From CAWEBF01 sp963807235 (GTDB lineage Bacteria; Acidobacteriota; Vicinamibacteria; Vicinamibacterales; UBA2999), in the NCBI GenBank assembly GCA_963807235.1, contig CAWEBF010000032.1, forward strand, positions 1 to 64,000: 64,000 nucleotides of DNA. Direction: 5' to 3'. A program made the translations under genes and the position numbers. The notes beneath the pieces were generated by a model that did no database searches, was not told the origin of the DNA, and saw only the letters and a list, made by a program, of their open reading frames with translations. Positions 8,836 through 18,110 of the stretch are shown here, piece after piece; positions within the stretch are counted from its first letter, which is position 1, and each line of letters opens with the position of its first letter.

Positions 8836-11800
8836 TCAGAAGTCTATCTGCGCTCCGATCTTCACGAAGCGCGGCGTCAGCACCGACAGCGGCGCCAGCC
8901 ACGCCTGCGAGCCGGTGAGAGCCGCCGGGTTGTAGTTCTGGTTGTAGGTCAGGACCGTGTCGGCATTGATCGCGTTGAAGACGTCGACCCCGACCGTATA
9001 GCGCACGCGGCCGAACCGCAGGATCTTCGCGAACCGAAGGTCGAGTGCGTTGACGCGGTCGCCCCACACGTCCCCCGGCGCGACAAGGTTGATGGTCTTG
9101 TTCGGGGCGCTGCCGGCGAGCGGCCGTCCCAGGATCGGCTGTCAGCAAGGCGGCCGGGGCGGTCCAGTTGGCCGCAAGCGGCGCACCCTGGTCGCTGCGG
9201 AACGTGCCGCTGATCAGCACGTCGATCTTCGGCACCGTGTAGGAGCCGAGCGCGGTCAGCTTGGTGATGAAGCCCGGGTCGCTGTGGCAGTACGGGTTGC
9301 CCGGGGCTCACCGCGGGGCTCACGCCGGCCGCGTTGATCGTCAACTCCGGCACCTGGTCACGCGCACCGCGCAGTTGTCCTGCACCGTCTTGCCGCTGTT
9401 GACGCCGAACTGGAAGGTCAAGCCGTCGCCGAGCCTGGCGCTGACGTTGACCAGCACGCCGTTGTAGCAGCTGATACTGGTCGCCGAAGTCCGACGGCCA
9501 GCGTGATGTTGTTGCTCACCTGGCCGAAGCTGGTTCGGACCAGGTCGTAGAGACCGTTGACGGCGTACCCGCCGCCACCGGGCAGCCGCGGATCGGACGG
9601 CGCCGTGATGCTGAATTCGGTGAAATCGGCCGGCCCGACGAGCCTGGTTGTCGGTCACCGTGAAGTTGTTCAGCCAGCGGTGGAAATAGCCGGCCTCCAC
9701 CGATACCCGCGGGAGGATCTGGTGCTGGACCGACGCGCCAATCTGCCAGTCGTTGGACCGCACGCTCCACCCGGTCGAGGATCTTCGGGTCGATGGTCGC
9801 AGTCGTCTGCGCCGCCGTCCCGAACGTGCTGGCGCTCATCGCCGCGCACTCGCCGTTGGCCAGCGGGCTCCGCAGGTCGCAGTCCGGCATGAAGTTGGTG
9901 TTCGCGTCCGTCCAGGTGCGCGTCGTCGTTCGTGGCGATGCGTGGTAATCGGGTTGGACAGGATGTAGTTGTTGTTGTTGCTGGTCGGTTCCAGGTACTT
10001 GCCGACGTTCACCTTCACGGCCGTCTTGCCGTTGCCGAAGACGTCGTAGGCGATGCCGCCCCTCGGCGAGATGTCCTTGTAGGCGTTGACGCCTGGAGTC
10101 TCCGGGAAACACCAGCGCCGACGGGAAGGAATGCCGACGCCGGAATGGACTGCTCGGGCGAGAAGCTCCAGTTGCGGTCGAAGCGCAGCGCGCCCTGCAG
10201 CGTCATCCGGCCGCGCGTCCACTGATCCTGCACGTAGAAGGAGGCGTTCCGCGTCCGGTAACTGGTGGTGTAAGGCAGCAGCGTCTGGGTCAGCTGATTC
10301 GGCACGCCGTTGTTGAGGCGATACTGGAGGTTGAGATCGTTGGTGTTGTTCAGCAGATCCGACACCAGGGCCACGCCCCCGTATCCGATCTTCAGGTTGT
10401 GGGCGCCGGTGACATAAGACGCCGAGGCCCGCCAGGTGTGACCGGGCGTCCCAACTGTGTCCCCAGTTCGCCGACCGATACGTCAGGTTCGGAATGCCGC
10501 CATTCGCCGAGCAGCCGGCGGCACACTGCTCGACGACGCGCGCGAGCCCGCGGGTGTTGTTGCCGGGGCTCTCCCTGGGCCCGAAGGGCGACTGGTACGC
10601 GCCGAAACCGGCTTCGAACAGCAGGCGATTGGTCGCCGTGGACTGCCAGGTCAGCAGTCGCACGCGAGGGGTGGTATCCAGATAGCCGCCGATCTCGGGC
10701 GAGGTCGTCGAGGTCAGGCCGCCCAGTCCAAGGGGACCGAACACCGCCTCGGACTCCGGCTGCTGCCGGCAGCCATCGCCACTACTCGTGAAGGTGGCGC
10801 CGTTGCAGGCTTGCTGTTCGTCCCAGTGCAGGTTGATCTTGTCGCGGGCCGTCGCCTGATACGTGATGCGCGCGCTGTAGAGCCGCCAGCTCTCGGCGCC
10901 ACGGACCTCGCGCGTCCGATCCGGCCACGTAGAGGAACTTGGTGGGATCGCTGGCGTTCAGGTTCGGGAAGATGCCTGGAATCGACCGGTGCTGTCCCTC
11001 GTCGCGGGCCGTCACGTAGTACCACAGGCGGTCCTTCATGATTGGCCCGCCGATGCCGAACGTGAAGTCCCACTGCTTGAGAAGCTTCCCGGGCGTGGTC
11101 AGGCCGGCGATACGCAGCGCATCGGAGTAGTTGCTTCCCATCATGCCCCCGCCCACGCCGGACAGGTAGGCCGCACCCCTGATCGTGTTGCCGCCGCTCC
11201 TCGGAATGATGCTGAGCGAAGGGCCGCCGACTTCGACTTCACCCAACCCGCCGGAGGTCGTGGTCACGACTTCCTGCGCATTCGAGATGTCGGCCACGTA
11301 GGTCGAGACGCCGCTGCCGCCGAGGCCCGCGCCCGCGTTCAGCCCGTCCACCTGCATGCGGCCTTCGTTGTTGCGTCCGCCCTGCCCGCCGAACACCGTC
11401 ATCTGAGGCGTGACCTGGATGTCGGTGGGCCCGCCGCCGGTGGTCATGATTCCGGGGATGAGGAGCGCCGTTGCCGCCCACGAGCGCGCCGTCGGGATCG
11501 CGGTCAGCACTTCGTTGGTGATGGTCGTCTGACGCCTGATGCTCTGCACGTCGACGATCGGCGAGGCCCCTGACACGGTGATCGTCTCGGTCACGCCGCC
11601 TACCGACAGGCTGGCGTCGATCTGGGCGACGAATGCCCCCGTCAGCTCAACGCCGTCCCGCTTGAACTGTTGAAACCCGGGCAGCGCGAACGTCACCGAA
11701 TAGGTTCCAGGTGGCAGGCCGACGACTGCGAAAGAGTCCGCGCTCGTCGGTCACGGTCGTCCGCACTTTTTCGATCAGTGCAGGGCTGGACACCTCGACC

Positions 11801-11928
11801 GTGACGCCAGGCAGTGCGGCGCCGGAGGTATCCCTGGCCGAACCGGCCATCGACGCCTGGGCGAATACGGTAATGGGAACAAGCAGTAACAGCGCGGCGA
11901 ACGTGGCTCTGGCGATAAGGTTGTTCAC
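8836..11928 (-). CDS. TonB-dependent receptor with N-terminal carboxypeptidase-regulatory domain (frameshifted)
   Basis: Outer-membrane transporter of the acidobacterial 'TonB-dependent receptor/carboxypeptidase-regulatory-like' class. After a signal peptide (NNLIARATFAALLLLVPITV ... FAQ), the regulatory-like domain reads SGAALPGVTVEVSSPALIEK. It is followed by a plug-like region (VGGVTETITVSGASPIVD, AIPTARSWAATALLIPGIM, GGLGEVEVGGPSLSIIPRSG) and a long beta-barrel. The last residues, FVKIGAQIDF, end in the aromatic residue required by the BAM machinery. Corrected length is about 1,030 residues, normal for the class. At least six frameshifts split the barrel part. The transported substrate is unknown; no SusD-like gene is adjacent. 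It follows the metallo-hydrolase gene by 38 bp on the same strand. Confidence 0.88.
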
Positions 11929-11966
11929 AGTGGCGCAATCCTATACCAGCGGCACCAGAGTTCGGC

Positions 11967-13050
11967 TCAGCTCTTGCGCGCCGTGTAGGTGCGGGTGAAG
12001 CCGTTTCTGCCGTTCGTCACCGTGAACTGGCCATTCGGCTGCACGGACGCTTTGATCCAGTGTCCCTTGCAGTCGGCCGTCTCTTCGGTGTTGGCGATCA
12101 TGTCGGCGGCCGTGTTGTGGGCGGGTTCCTTGTCGAGCAGCGACAAGTGGCCCTGCCACACGCCCTCGATCCCGGGAATCTGCATCAGCCGCGCGTAGCC
12201 GTTGCGCTCGTACGGCGTCGACCTTCCGCCCCGCCGGCGTCGCGACTTTCGCGTTGGCGTCGGTCTGGCCCAGACCCTTCCGCGGGCCGTTGTTGATCAC
12301 GACCACCTGCGGCTTGATGGCGTTGAGGAGCGCCGGTGCGCCCGCGCCGTCGAACGACCCGTGCCGGCCGGACTGGTAGAGCGTGATCGCGCCCAACCGG
12401 TTCACAGGGCACGCCAACTCCATCTCCTTCTGCCAGTCCAGATCGATCAGCGCCAGGAAGGTGAACGTCCCGAACCGCAGGTGCGTGCCCACCATGCGCT
12501 GGTTCTCGAATCCGGCCGGCGCCTTCTCCTCCGCCGTGGCGCAGAGCGGGTTCGGGCCGCCGCCGCGAAGAGGCTGCGCGATGAGCGCCTCGTCCGACGC
12601 CACGATCTGCACCTCGACGCCCGACAGCGGCACCTTGTCGCCAGGCTTCACGATGGTCCGCCGGTCGCCGGCCGTGGCGCGGACCACGTCGAGCCACTTC
12701 TGGTTCGCGGGCTCGATCTTGTCGCCGGGGCTGTAGATGCGGCCCAGCGGGATCAGCTTCGCCAGCGCCGCGAGGCCGCCCACGTGGTCGGTGTGGTAGT
12801 GGCTGATGATCACGTGATCGATCCGGCGCAGCCCGGCAGTCTTGGCCGCGGCGGCGATGCGCTGGGCGTCACGATCGCCGACGTCGAAGCCGGTGTCGAT
12901 CAGCATCGACTCGCCCGACGGCGCCACGAACAACGTGGCCGCGCCGCCCTCGACGTCCACCCAGTAGATGTCGAGCGTCCGGGACTGCGCCTGCGGCCGA
13001 GCGGCCAGGACGACGATGAGCAGAACCATGAGCCGAAGCATGGGCGTCAC
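11967..13050 (-). CDS. Secreted metallo-beta-lactamase-fold hydrolase (ComEC-like MBL), one frameshift
   Basis: Exported MBL-fold protein. The signal peptide (LMVLLIVVLAARPQAQS) is followed by LDIYWVDVEGGAATLFVAPS and the metal site HVIISHYHTDHVGG near residues 71-84, as in the MBL domain of ComEC and related nucleases. A further LIDLDW block provides the Asp region. The frame shifts near 12205; the tail then reads RLMQIPGIEGVWQGHLSLLD and ends FTRTYTARKS. About 360 residues in total. Such free-standing ComEC-type MBL proteins are common in acidobacteria, but their substrates are not established. Confidence 0.82.
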
Positions 13051-13051
13051 C

Positions 13052-13079
13052 CGCAGCCCGAGACACGCGGTGGGCTGCG
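13052..13079. terminator. Hairpin between small basic protein and MBL gene
   Basis: CGCAGCCC and GGGCTGCG form an eight-base-pair stem around a 12-base loop, downstream of the minus-strand small-protein gene and just before the MBL start. No T-run follows, so it may be a terminator or an RNA-processing site. Confidence 0.35.
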
Positions 13080-13106
13080 ACTTCCTCGGCGACGACTATA
13101 CGACAG

Positions 13107-13387
13107 CTACTTCTTGCGGGCGCTCTTCTTGCGCGTTGTGGCCCTCGGCGTCACCCGCTCAGGCAACAGCTTCCCGCCGCCCGCCCGAAGGGCGGGCAAT
13201 CAGACACTGCCCAGGCGAGGCGGAGCGTCGTCCGACGGAATCGAGTCTTGGCCTTCGGCCTCACCCGCTCGGGCAACACCTTCCTGCCGGTCTCGCGGTT
13301 CCACTCCTCATACGTCTGATCCGAGATTTTCCCCTCGACCAGCAGCTGCGCGAACTTCCGCCGCTGCGCCTTGCTCTTGAACGGCAT
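13107..13387 (-). CDS. Small basic MPFKSKAQRR-type protein, disrupted by a palindromic repeat
   Basis: The start MPFKSKAQRRKFAQLLVEGK, followed by ISDQTYEEWNRETGRKVLPE, resembles the short DUF3008-like proteins that begin MPFKS.AQ. Their function is unknown. The normal basic tail is expected directly after LPERV. Here the frame instead runs through a palindromic repeat (residues RFRRTTLRLAWAVSDCPPFG) to a stop at 13151. A second, diverged copy of the LPERV segment follows in another frame and carries a plausible natural end, LLPERVTPRATTRKKSARKK, with TAG at 13109-13107. The ribosome-binding site GGAGG lies ten bases before the ATG. The span given includes the displaced tail. Confidence 0.6.
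13140..13289. repeat. Imperfect 40-bp direct repeats flanking palindromic repeat copy A
   Basis: Positions 13140-13179 and 13250-13289 match at 35 of 40 bases. Both encode (minus strand) a variant of LPERV plus basic residues. The 70 bp between them holds the palindromic repeat. The offset of 110 bp is not a multiple of three, so the downstream tail is out of frame. Confidence 0.75.
13179..13232 (+). repeat. Palindromic repeat family, copy A (perfect hairpin)
   Basis: GCCCGCCC-GAA-GGGCGGGC is a perfect eight-base-pair stem with a three-base loop, followed by AATCAGACACTGCCCAGG and CGAGGCGGAGC. It matches copy B at 63428 (-) over hairpin and tail and, more weakly, copy C at 1101. It lies inside the small basic protein gene, on the opposite strand to it. 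Confidence 0.7.
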
Positions 13388-14162
13388 CGTCCTGCACCTC
13401 CGGGCTGTGCCGCGCGTCCGTCGCGGTCAGCAGGTCTGCCACCACCGGAAAATGATCCGAGGCACGGACCGCGTCGGGATGCCGCACCACATCACATGCC
13501 GCAACACGATCGGCGAACGGCCGCGGGACGAACACGTAGTCCAGCCGGATGTGGGGGTTGGTGGTCGGCAGCGTGGGGCCGGGCTCGCTGCCGTGCATGA
13601 GGCGAAACGCGTCCACGTAGCCGGCGTCGAGCACCGTCTGCACCGTGCGCCAGCGAATGCGTCCGCCGCTCAACCAGACCAGGGGCCGCAGGCGCAGCGG
13701 AAGCCGCATGGTGTCCAGCGGATCGTCGGGCGCCACGGTGTTGAAGTCGCCGCACAGCACGTGGAAGCCGTGCTGGTGCTGGGCCACGCTGCGTAGCAGC
13801 GCGCGTAGTTCCATCACGCGCCGGGCCTCGGTCCACGCCGCGTGCACCGCGCTCAAGTGGACGCCGAACAGGCGGACCTCTTCGCCCGCTGGCACGACCT
13901 CGATGAACGCGTGACGCGAGATGCGCGGCCGCGTCCACTTCGAGAACGCCACCGGCGTACGGCTCAGGAAGCCCAGGGACTGTTGCGGGTAGGAATGCCA
14001 GTCGGCCATGCCGGTCGCCTCGGCGATCCGCTCGAGGGTTGCGGGATCGGTGGCCTCCTGCAGCAGCACCAGGTCCGGCGCACAGTCGTTGATCACGTTC
14101 GCGATGGCCTGGCTGCGGCCTCGCCCACCGCGCAGGATGTTGTAGGTCAGGAGACGGAACAT
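13308..14162 (-). CDS. Endonuclease/exonuclease/phosphatase-fold protein
   Basis: EEP-fold hydrolase of the kind that cleaves phosphodiesters in nucleic acids or phospholipids. It begins MFRLLTYNILRGGRGRSQAI, with Asn of the TYN motif. Other signatures are PDLVLLQEATD (metal-binding Glu), VRLFGVHLSAVH, VLCGDFNTVAPDD (GDFN motif), RLDYVFVPRPF, and the terminal SDHFPVVADL (catalytic Asp-His). No signal peptide is seen. The ATG at 14162 overlaps the TGA of the upstream nucleotidyltransferase-like gene by one base (TGATG), so they are coupled. Family homology stops near VADLLTA; the frame continues to 13308, overlapping the next gene's start by 80 bp, so the end is uncertain. Confidence 0.82.
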   Translation of the reverse strand: MFRLLTYNILRGGRGRSQAIANVINDCAPDLVLLQEATDPATLERIAEATGMADWHSYPQQSLGFLSRTPVAFSKWTRPRISRHAFIEVVPAGEEVRLFGVHLSAVHAAWTEARRVMELRALLRSVAQHQHGFHVLCGDFNTVAPDDPLDTMRLPLRLRPLVWLSGGRIRWRTVQTVLDAGYVDAFRLMHGSEPGPTLPTTNPHIRLDYVFVPRPFADRVAACDVVRHPDAVRASDHFPVVADLLTATDARHSPEVQDDAVQEQGAAAEVRAAAGRGENLGSDV

Positions 14163-14674
14163 CAGTCTGGCGCCGGTCCGCCAAAAAGGCCGCGTGGTTT
14201 TTCGAAGAGCGTCAGGTACGGCTGGTCCAGCAGATCGCCGCGCACCTGGATCACGATCTCCCGCGACGCCTGGATGTTGACGGGCCGCTTGACCATCTCC
14301 ATCAGGTTCTTTCGCAGGGGCACCAGGTCTGGCGCGATGTCGGGATCGTCTTCGCTCAGCGGCCGCGAGTGGACGCCGGGGACGAAATAGCCGCTCTGTT
14401 TGAAGAACGCCAGTGGACCGTCGCCGACGAGCGTGAGATCCAGGTCGCTCGTGCCGGGGCCGTTCGCATCGAACGGCGCGTCGTCCTTCCACCGCTTGCC
14501 GGTGACGGCGCTGCCCCGCAGGACGACGGTGGTCCCAGGGGGCACCACCTCTTCGATCGCATGGCAAAAGTCGGCGAGCAGCGTCTCCCGCCCATTGAAC
14601 GCCAGGCGCACGACGTTCTCGCGCTTCTCCTGGTCCGTCAGTCCTCCTTGAACGGGGTCGTCCGGTTCGCTCAT
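14162..14674 (-). CDS. Nucleotidyltransferase-like protein (pol-beta superfamily signature)
   Basis: About 170 residues. The pattern VVLRGSAVTGKRW followed 12 residues later by GTSDLDLTLVGD is the GS...DxD active-site signature of polymerase-beta-type nucleotidyltransferases, so it may add a nucleotide to a small molecule, RNA or protein. The C-terminal half (LVPLRKNLMEMVKRPVNIQA, SREIVIQVRG) is not assignable. I chose the start MSEPDDPVQ at 14674 rather than an upstream one at 14770, which would leave almost no room for the divergent gene's promoter. It is coupled by TGATG to the downstream EEP-fold gene. Confidence 0.65.
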   Translation of the reverse strand: MSEPDDPVQGGLTDQEKRENVVRLAFNGRETLLADFCHAIEEVVPPGTTVVLRGSAVTGKRWKDDAPFDANGPGTSDLDLTLVGDGPLAFFKQSGYFVPGVHSRPLSEDDPDIAPDLVPLRKNLMEMVKRPVNIQASREIVIQVRGDLLDQPYLTLFEKPRGLFGGPAPD

Positions 14675-14781
14675 GGATGATGTGGTTTCAAAGATCGAGC
14701 CGTCGCCGCGGCCGAGCTGGAACGACGGCCCGAGGCGCGGAGCCTCGAGCGATCGGCGCGTTGTTTGCACTATCCGAAATC

Positions 14782-15762
14782 ATGACGCGAACTACATCCG
14801 CCGTCGCTCTGACGCTCCTTTGTGGCCTGCTCATCAATGGCTCGCTGGAAGGCCGGCAGGCGCCGCAGGCGGCTGCGGACAACTCGGGTCAGCCGCACGA
14901 ACTCTGGGTGAATCCCGTAGATCTCGAGAGCCGCGATCTCTTCCGTGGACCAGCCGCGGGACCGCCACCACCAATGGAAAATGGTTCCTTCGCCTTCGTG
15001 CAGAAGGACACGTCCGGCCGAAGCCCCGGCTACGACGTCCGCGACGCCGCCGGCGTGGTCTGGAGCGTCAAGCTCGGCCACGAGGCGCAGTCCGAGGTGG
15101 TCAGCTCACGCCTACTATGGGCGATCGGCTTTCACCAGCCGCCCACCTATTACATCAGCTCGTGGACGCTCACCGGCACGGAGGCCGGAGCGCAAAGCGG
15201 CGGGCGATTCCGTCCGGAGATCGACGAGTGGAAGTCGGCCGGCGAGTGGAAGTGGGAGGAACATCCCCACGCCGTCACCGCCGCCAACGCCGGGCTGCTC
15301 GTGGCCCAGATGATGATCAACAACTGGGACCTGAAGAACTCGAACAACAAGATGATCGAGCGACCGCAAGGGTCCCCGCCCCGGCTCTACCTCGTCCGCG
15401 ACCTCGGCGCGTCACTGGGCTCGAACGAGCAGGCCAAGTGGGTGCGCTGGACCCAGCTGCGCTTTCAACAGGGCACGAAGAACGACGTCGAAGGCTTCGA
15501 AGAGTCAGGATTCATCGAGGGTGTGGAGGAGGGCTTCGTGAAGTTCTCCTACAGCGGCCCGAACAAGTCGCTCGTCAGCCGCATCACGCCGGCGCACGTC
15601 CGCTGGACGTCGCAGCTGATGTCGCGTCTCTCCGACAAGCAGTGGGAGGATGCGTTCCGCGCGGGCGGCTACCCGCCGGAAGACGCCAAGAGGTTCATCG
15701 CCAAGTTCAAGGCGAAGATCGCGCAGGGCCTGGCGCTTGCCGCCGCTCCCGCGACGCGGTAG
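14782..15762 (+). CDS. Secreted protein with kinase-like catalytic motifs, function unknown
   Basis: About 326 residues with a signal peptide (MTRTTSAVALTLLCGLLING). The central region reads LVAQMMINNWDLKNSNNKMI (about residues 173-192), followed some 15 residues later by RLYLVRDLGASLGSNE. The WDLKNSNN block has the spacing of a kinase catalytic loop (D-x-K-x-x-N), and the RDLG block that of the DFG metal-binding loop, as in atypical kinases of the HipA/FAM20/PI-kinase-like groups. An upstream VWSVKLG could supply the ATP-binding Lys. The rest (HVRWTSQLMSRLSDKQWEDA, FIAKFKAKI) is helical. This is a motif-level inference; no family name is certain. It ends adjacent to the convergent cyclase gene. 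Confidence 0.7.
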   Translation: MTRTTSAVALTLLCGLLINGSLEGRQAPQAAADNSGQPHELWVNPVDLESRDLFRGPAAGPPPPMENGSFAFVQKDTSGRSPGYDVRDAAGVVWSVKLGHEAQSEVVSSRLLWAIGFHQPPTYYISSWTLTGTEAGAQSGGRFRPEIDEWKSAGEWKWEEHPHAVTAANAGLLVAQMMINNWDLKNSNNKMIERPQGSPPRLYLVRDLGASLGSNEQAKWVRWTQLRFQQGTKNDVEGFEESGFIEGVEEGFVKFSYSGPNKSLVSRITPAHVRWTSQLMSRLSDKQWEDAFRAGGYPPEDAKRFIAKFKAKIAQGLALAAAPATR

Positions 15763-16812
15763 CTAGAACGTCGCCAGCGCGTTGAACGGCGAGGCGGTGC
15801 CGCCCTGAACCTGGTAGATCGACCAGGTCAGCATGAATTCCCAGCGCTTCAGCCGCGCGGCCTCCACGGCAGCATCCTCTGTGTAGGCGTCGTCCACGAG
15901 CGGGAGGCCGATGTTCACCTGCGTGATCTGGTGAATCGGACGGTTGATGCCCTGCACCCCGGACGGCTGCACGTCGTTCACGGCGTCGCTGGCGAGGAGC
16001 GAGATCTCGCGAGCCCTGAGCCAGGGCAGCACCGACGCGTGCAGTCCTGCCCCACCTTGTCCGTACGCCCACGGTCCATCCGCCGCGCGCTTCGCCCAGC
16101 GGCCGGTGCGGATGATGAGCGCGTCACCGGCGCCGATCCGAACGCCGGCGAACTTCTCCCATGCCTCGAGGTCCTCGACGTAGATCGGCGTGCTCGGCTC
16201 GAGCCACTTCACACCCTTGAGGAGCGGCATGTCGACCAGGACGCCGCGCGTGATGTAGCCCGGACCCATGCGATCGGCTGCCGACTCGACGCAGCCGGCC
16301 GCCGTCAGCCTGAAAGGAAATCCGTTGTAGCTCACGGCCGGCTCACCCGGCTTGCGGCCGATCGGACCCTGGTAGTGGCACAGCGCGTCCATGTGCGAGC
16401 TCAGGCCGTCATGGATGGAGAGCGTGATCACGTCGAGCGCGCCCTGGACTTCGCCGGTCACGGGGTGAATCCGCGCCATGCGGTGCAGGTTCTCGCCGAA
16501 GCCGCCGGTATCCATGCCGGTCTTCTTGATCGGGTTGATCTGCAGCGTGACCGTCTTCGCTTCCTTCACCAGCGCCAGAGCGGCCTTTGTCTTCTCCGGC
16601 GTGATGAGGTTCAGCATCCCGCGCTGGTCGTCCTTTCCCCAGCGGCCCCAATTGGAGAGCTCCTTCTCCCACTTCTTGAGCATGTCGAGCGTGACCAGCC
16701 TCGACGGCTCCTGCGTGGATGGATGCACCTTGAACGTCGAACTGCCCTGTCCACTGACCGCGCTCGCAGCGGCGACCAGGACTCCTGCGAAGACGAGGAA
16801 CGTTCTCCTCAT
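15763..16812 (-). CDS. Secreted cyclase-family hydrolase (kynurenine-formamidase-like fold)
   Basis: Metal-dependent hydrolase of the cyclase/KynB family, exported by a signal peptide (MRRTFLVFAGVLVAAASAVS). The metal site corresponds to SIHDGLSSHMDALCHYQG near residue 135, a longer-spaced version of the usual HGTHxDxPxH. Other family blocks are WGRWGKDDQRGMLNLITPEK, ITRGVLVDMPLLKG, ALIIRTGRWAKR, LLASDAVNDVQPSGV and PIHQITQVNIGLPLVDD. About 349 residues, matching the long, ring-opening subgroup. Its ATG overlaps the stop of the upstream PDGKPDLSG-type gene by four bases (ATGA), so the two form an operon. The substrate is unknown. Confidence 0.85.
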   Translation of the reverse strand: MRRTFLVFAGVLVAAASAVSGQGSSTFKVHPSTQEPSRLVTLDMLKKWEKELSNWGRWGKDDQRGMLNLITPEKTKAALALVKEAKTVTLQINPIKKTGMDTGGFGENLHRMARIHPVTGEVQGALDVITLSIHDGLSSHMDALCHYQGPIGRKPGEPAVSYNGFPFRLTAAGCVESAADRMGPGYITRGVLVDMPLLKGVKWLEPSTPIYVEDLEAWEKFAGVRIGAGDALIIRTGRWAKRAADGPWAYGQGGAGLHASVLPWLRAREISLLASDAVNDVQPSGVQGINRPIHQITQVNIGLPLVDDAYTEDAAVEAARLKRWEFMLTWSIYQVQGGTASPFNALATF

Positions 16813-17857
16813 CGCGTCGGCCCCGCTTTGCGCACCGCCTTCCGCGCCTCGCCGCCGTCTCGCACGATGAGGTGTGTGACCCGGCCTTGGCCGTCGCTCA
16901 CGAACTCGAAGCCGGTCGGAGTGGCCGTCGACATGAAGACGGTGTTCGACTGCACGAGCAGCGGCACTTTGGGTTCGTTCATTCCCTGCACGAACAACAG
17001 ATCGCCCTGCGCCCTGATCACGACCTCGCGTCCCCCCAGGTCGTACGCGCCGGCATAGCGCGCCGCGATCTCCGGTGTCAGGTGCAGGCCGCCACCCGAC
17101 ATCTGGCGCTGGTCACGCTCGTTCTCGCACACATCCTCGAGCAGATCGGTATCGGCCGCCAGCACTCTCTGGGCCTTGACGGTGAACGGCTTCGTGAAGA
17201 CTTTCGGATCATCGATTGTGATCTCCCAGTCCATGCGCCCGACGTCGACACGGCGCAACCGCTCGGTGATGCGAAGCGACTCGGTCTGCGGGTGGCCGGA
17301 ACTATCAAGCCACCCGCGGTCGTTGAAGCCGGCGGTGGTGATGACCAACGTGTCACCTTCCCAACGGCCAATCGAGTATCCCAGCCAGGCGGGATTCGGA
17401 TCCTTCGGCAGTTCCCGGCCATCGGTGTAGACGGTGCGGTACGGGCTGTTGGGCGATTCGTAGAGCAGCACCGTCAGCGCCGGCGTCTGCACCACCCGCA
17501 TCAGGTTGAAGAAGTTGTGGAACGGCACGCTGACCGGGAAGCACTTCGCGAGCGGGCTGTCCTTGCGCGCATCGCGCACGCGCTGCAGGAACAGCGCCTC
17601 GGCCCACGGCTGGACGTCGTTGGGACCGAGGTCCTGGGCAATGTTGAACCGGTACAGCGGCCCGGCGCCCCGCCACACCCCCGAGAGGTCGGGCTTGCCA
17701 TCGGGGGTGCGCGGCGCGGGTGCCGACAGGTTCGGCTTCCCGTCGGGCAGCCGAGGGATGGCCGGCGTCGGGTAGTTGAACCACTGCGCGAGCCCCGGGC
17801 TGGACAGAAGAGGGCCACGTTCAAGACCACCGCAAAGAGCACATGGCGCGATCTCAT
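16809..17857 (-). CDS. Secreted PDGKPDLSG/GRWEGDTLVI-type protein, paralogue 1 (frameshifted signal peptide)
   Basis: Member of a secreted family, common in acidobacteria, with no established function. Marks are PRLPDGKPNLSAP and a second TPDGKPDLSGVWRG, then VYTDGRELPKDPNPAWLGYS, IGRWEGDTLVITTAGFNDRG, WLDSSGHPQTESLRITERL and a late DDPKVFTKPFTV. The C-terminal 90 residues (ARYAGAYDLGGREVVIRAQG, FEFVSDGQGRVTHLIVRDGG) resemble the beta-rich lipocalin-like tail of some serine hydrolases. The signal peptide MRSRHVLFAVVLNVAL starts at 17857 in another frame; a base loss near 17815 explains the break. The stop overlaps the cyclase ATG (ATGA). Related proteins occur at 22472, 26477 and 27523. Confidence 0.75.
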
Positions 17858-18006
17858 GGGGCCTCCTTCTCCGCGCTGTCGGACGCCAGCATCGCCAGCA
17901 CATCCACGGCGGAACGCAAACGAACCTCGTCGGTGACGATACCGGTGAAGCTGGTCGACACGCCGTCGGGGCCTATTTCGAGCCGGTGCACCCGTGCGGC
18001 GGCCAT
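17854..18006 (-). CDS. Possible 50-residue protein before the PDGKPDLSG gene
   Basis: MAAARVHRLEIGPDGVSTSF and on to ASDSAEKEAP. The stop overlaps the next gene's ATG by four bases (ATGA), as in the neighbouring coupled genes, which argues for translation. It could also be the C-terminal remnant of a larger, lost gene. No family recognised. Confidence 0.35.
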   Translation of the reverse strand: MAAARVHRLEIGPDGVSTSFTGIVTDEVRLRSAVDVLAMLASDSAEKEAP

Positions 18007-18061
18007 CAGATTACTCGGAGGACGGCGGGGCGTCGAGCCGCGATGCAGCCACCGCCAGTTC

Positions 18062-18110
18062 GGTCCTTGGTTCTTGGGCCTTAGTTCTTGGTCCGTCCCT
18101 AGTCCCAGGT
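18062..18110 (-). repeat. Heptanucleotide 3'-end array H2
   Basis: Seven consecutive 7-base units on the plus strand: GGTCCTT, GGTTCTT, GGGCCTT, AGTTCTT, GGTCCGT, CCCTAGT, CCCAGGT. It covers the end of the cytochrome-PQQ dehydrogenase frame, whose last residues (YPGRTWD) look non-native. Confidence 0.65.

Noticed and set aside
12202..13380. Long plus-strand open frame of about 390 codons opposite the MBL gene
   Set aside because: It is a GC-driven shadow of the minus-strand genes, with Arg/Ala/Gly-rich sequence and no motifs.
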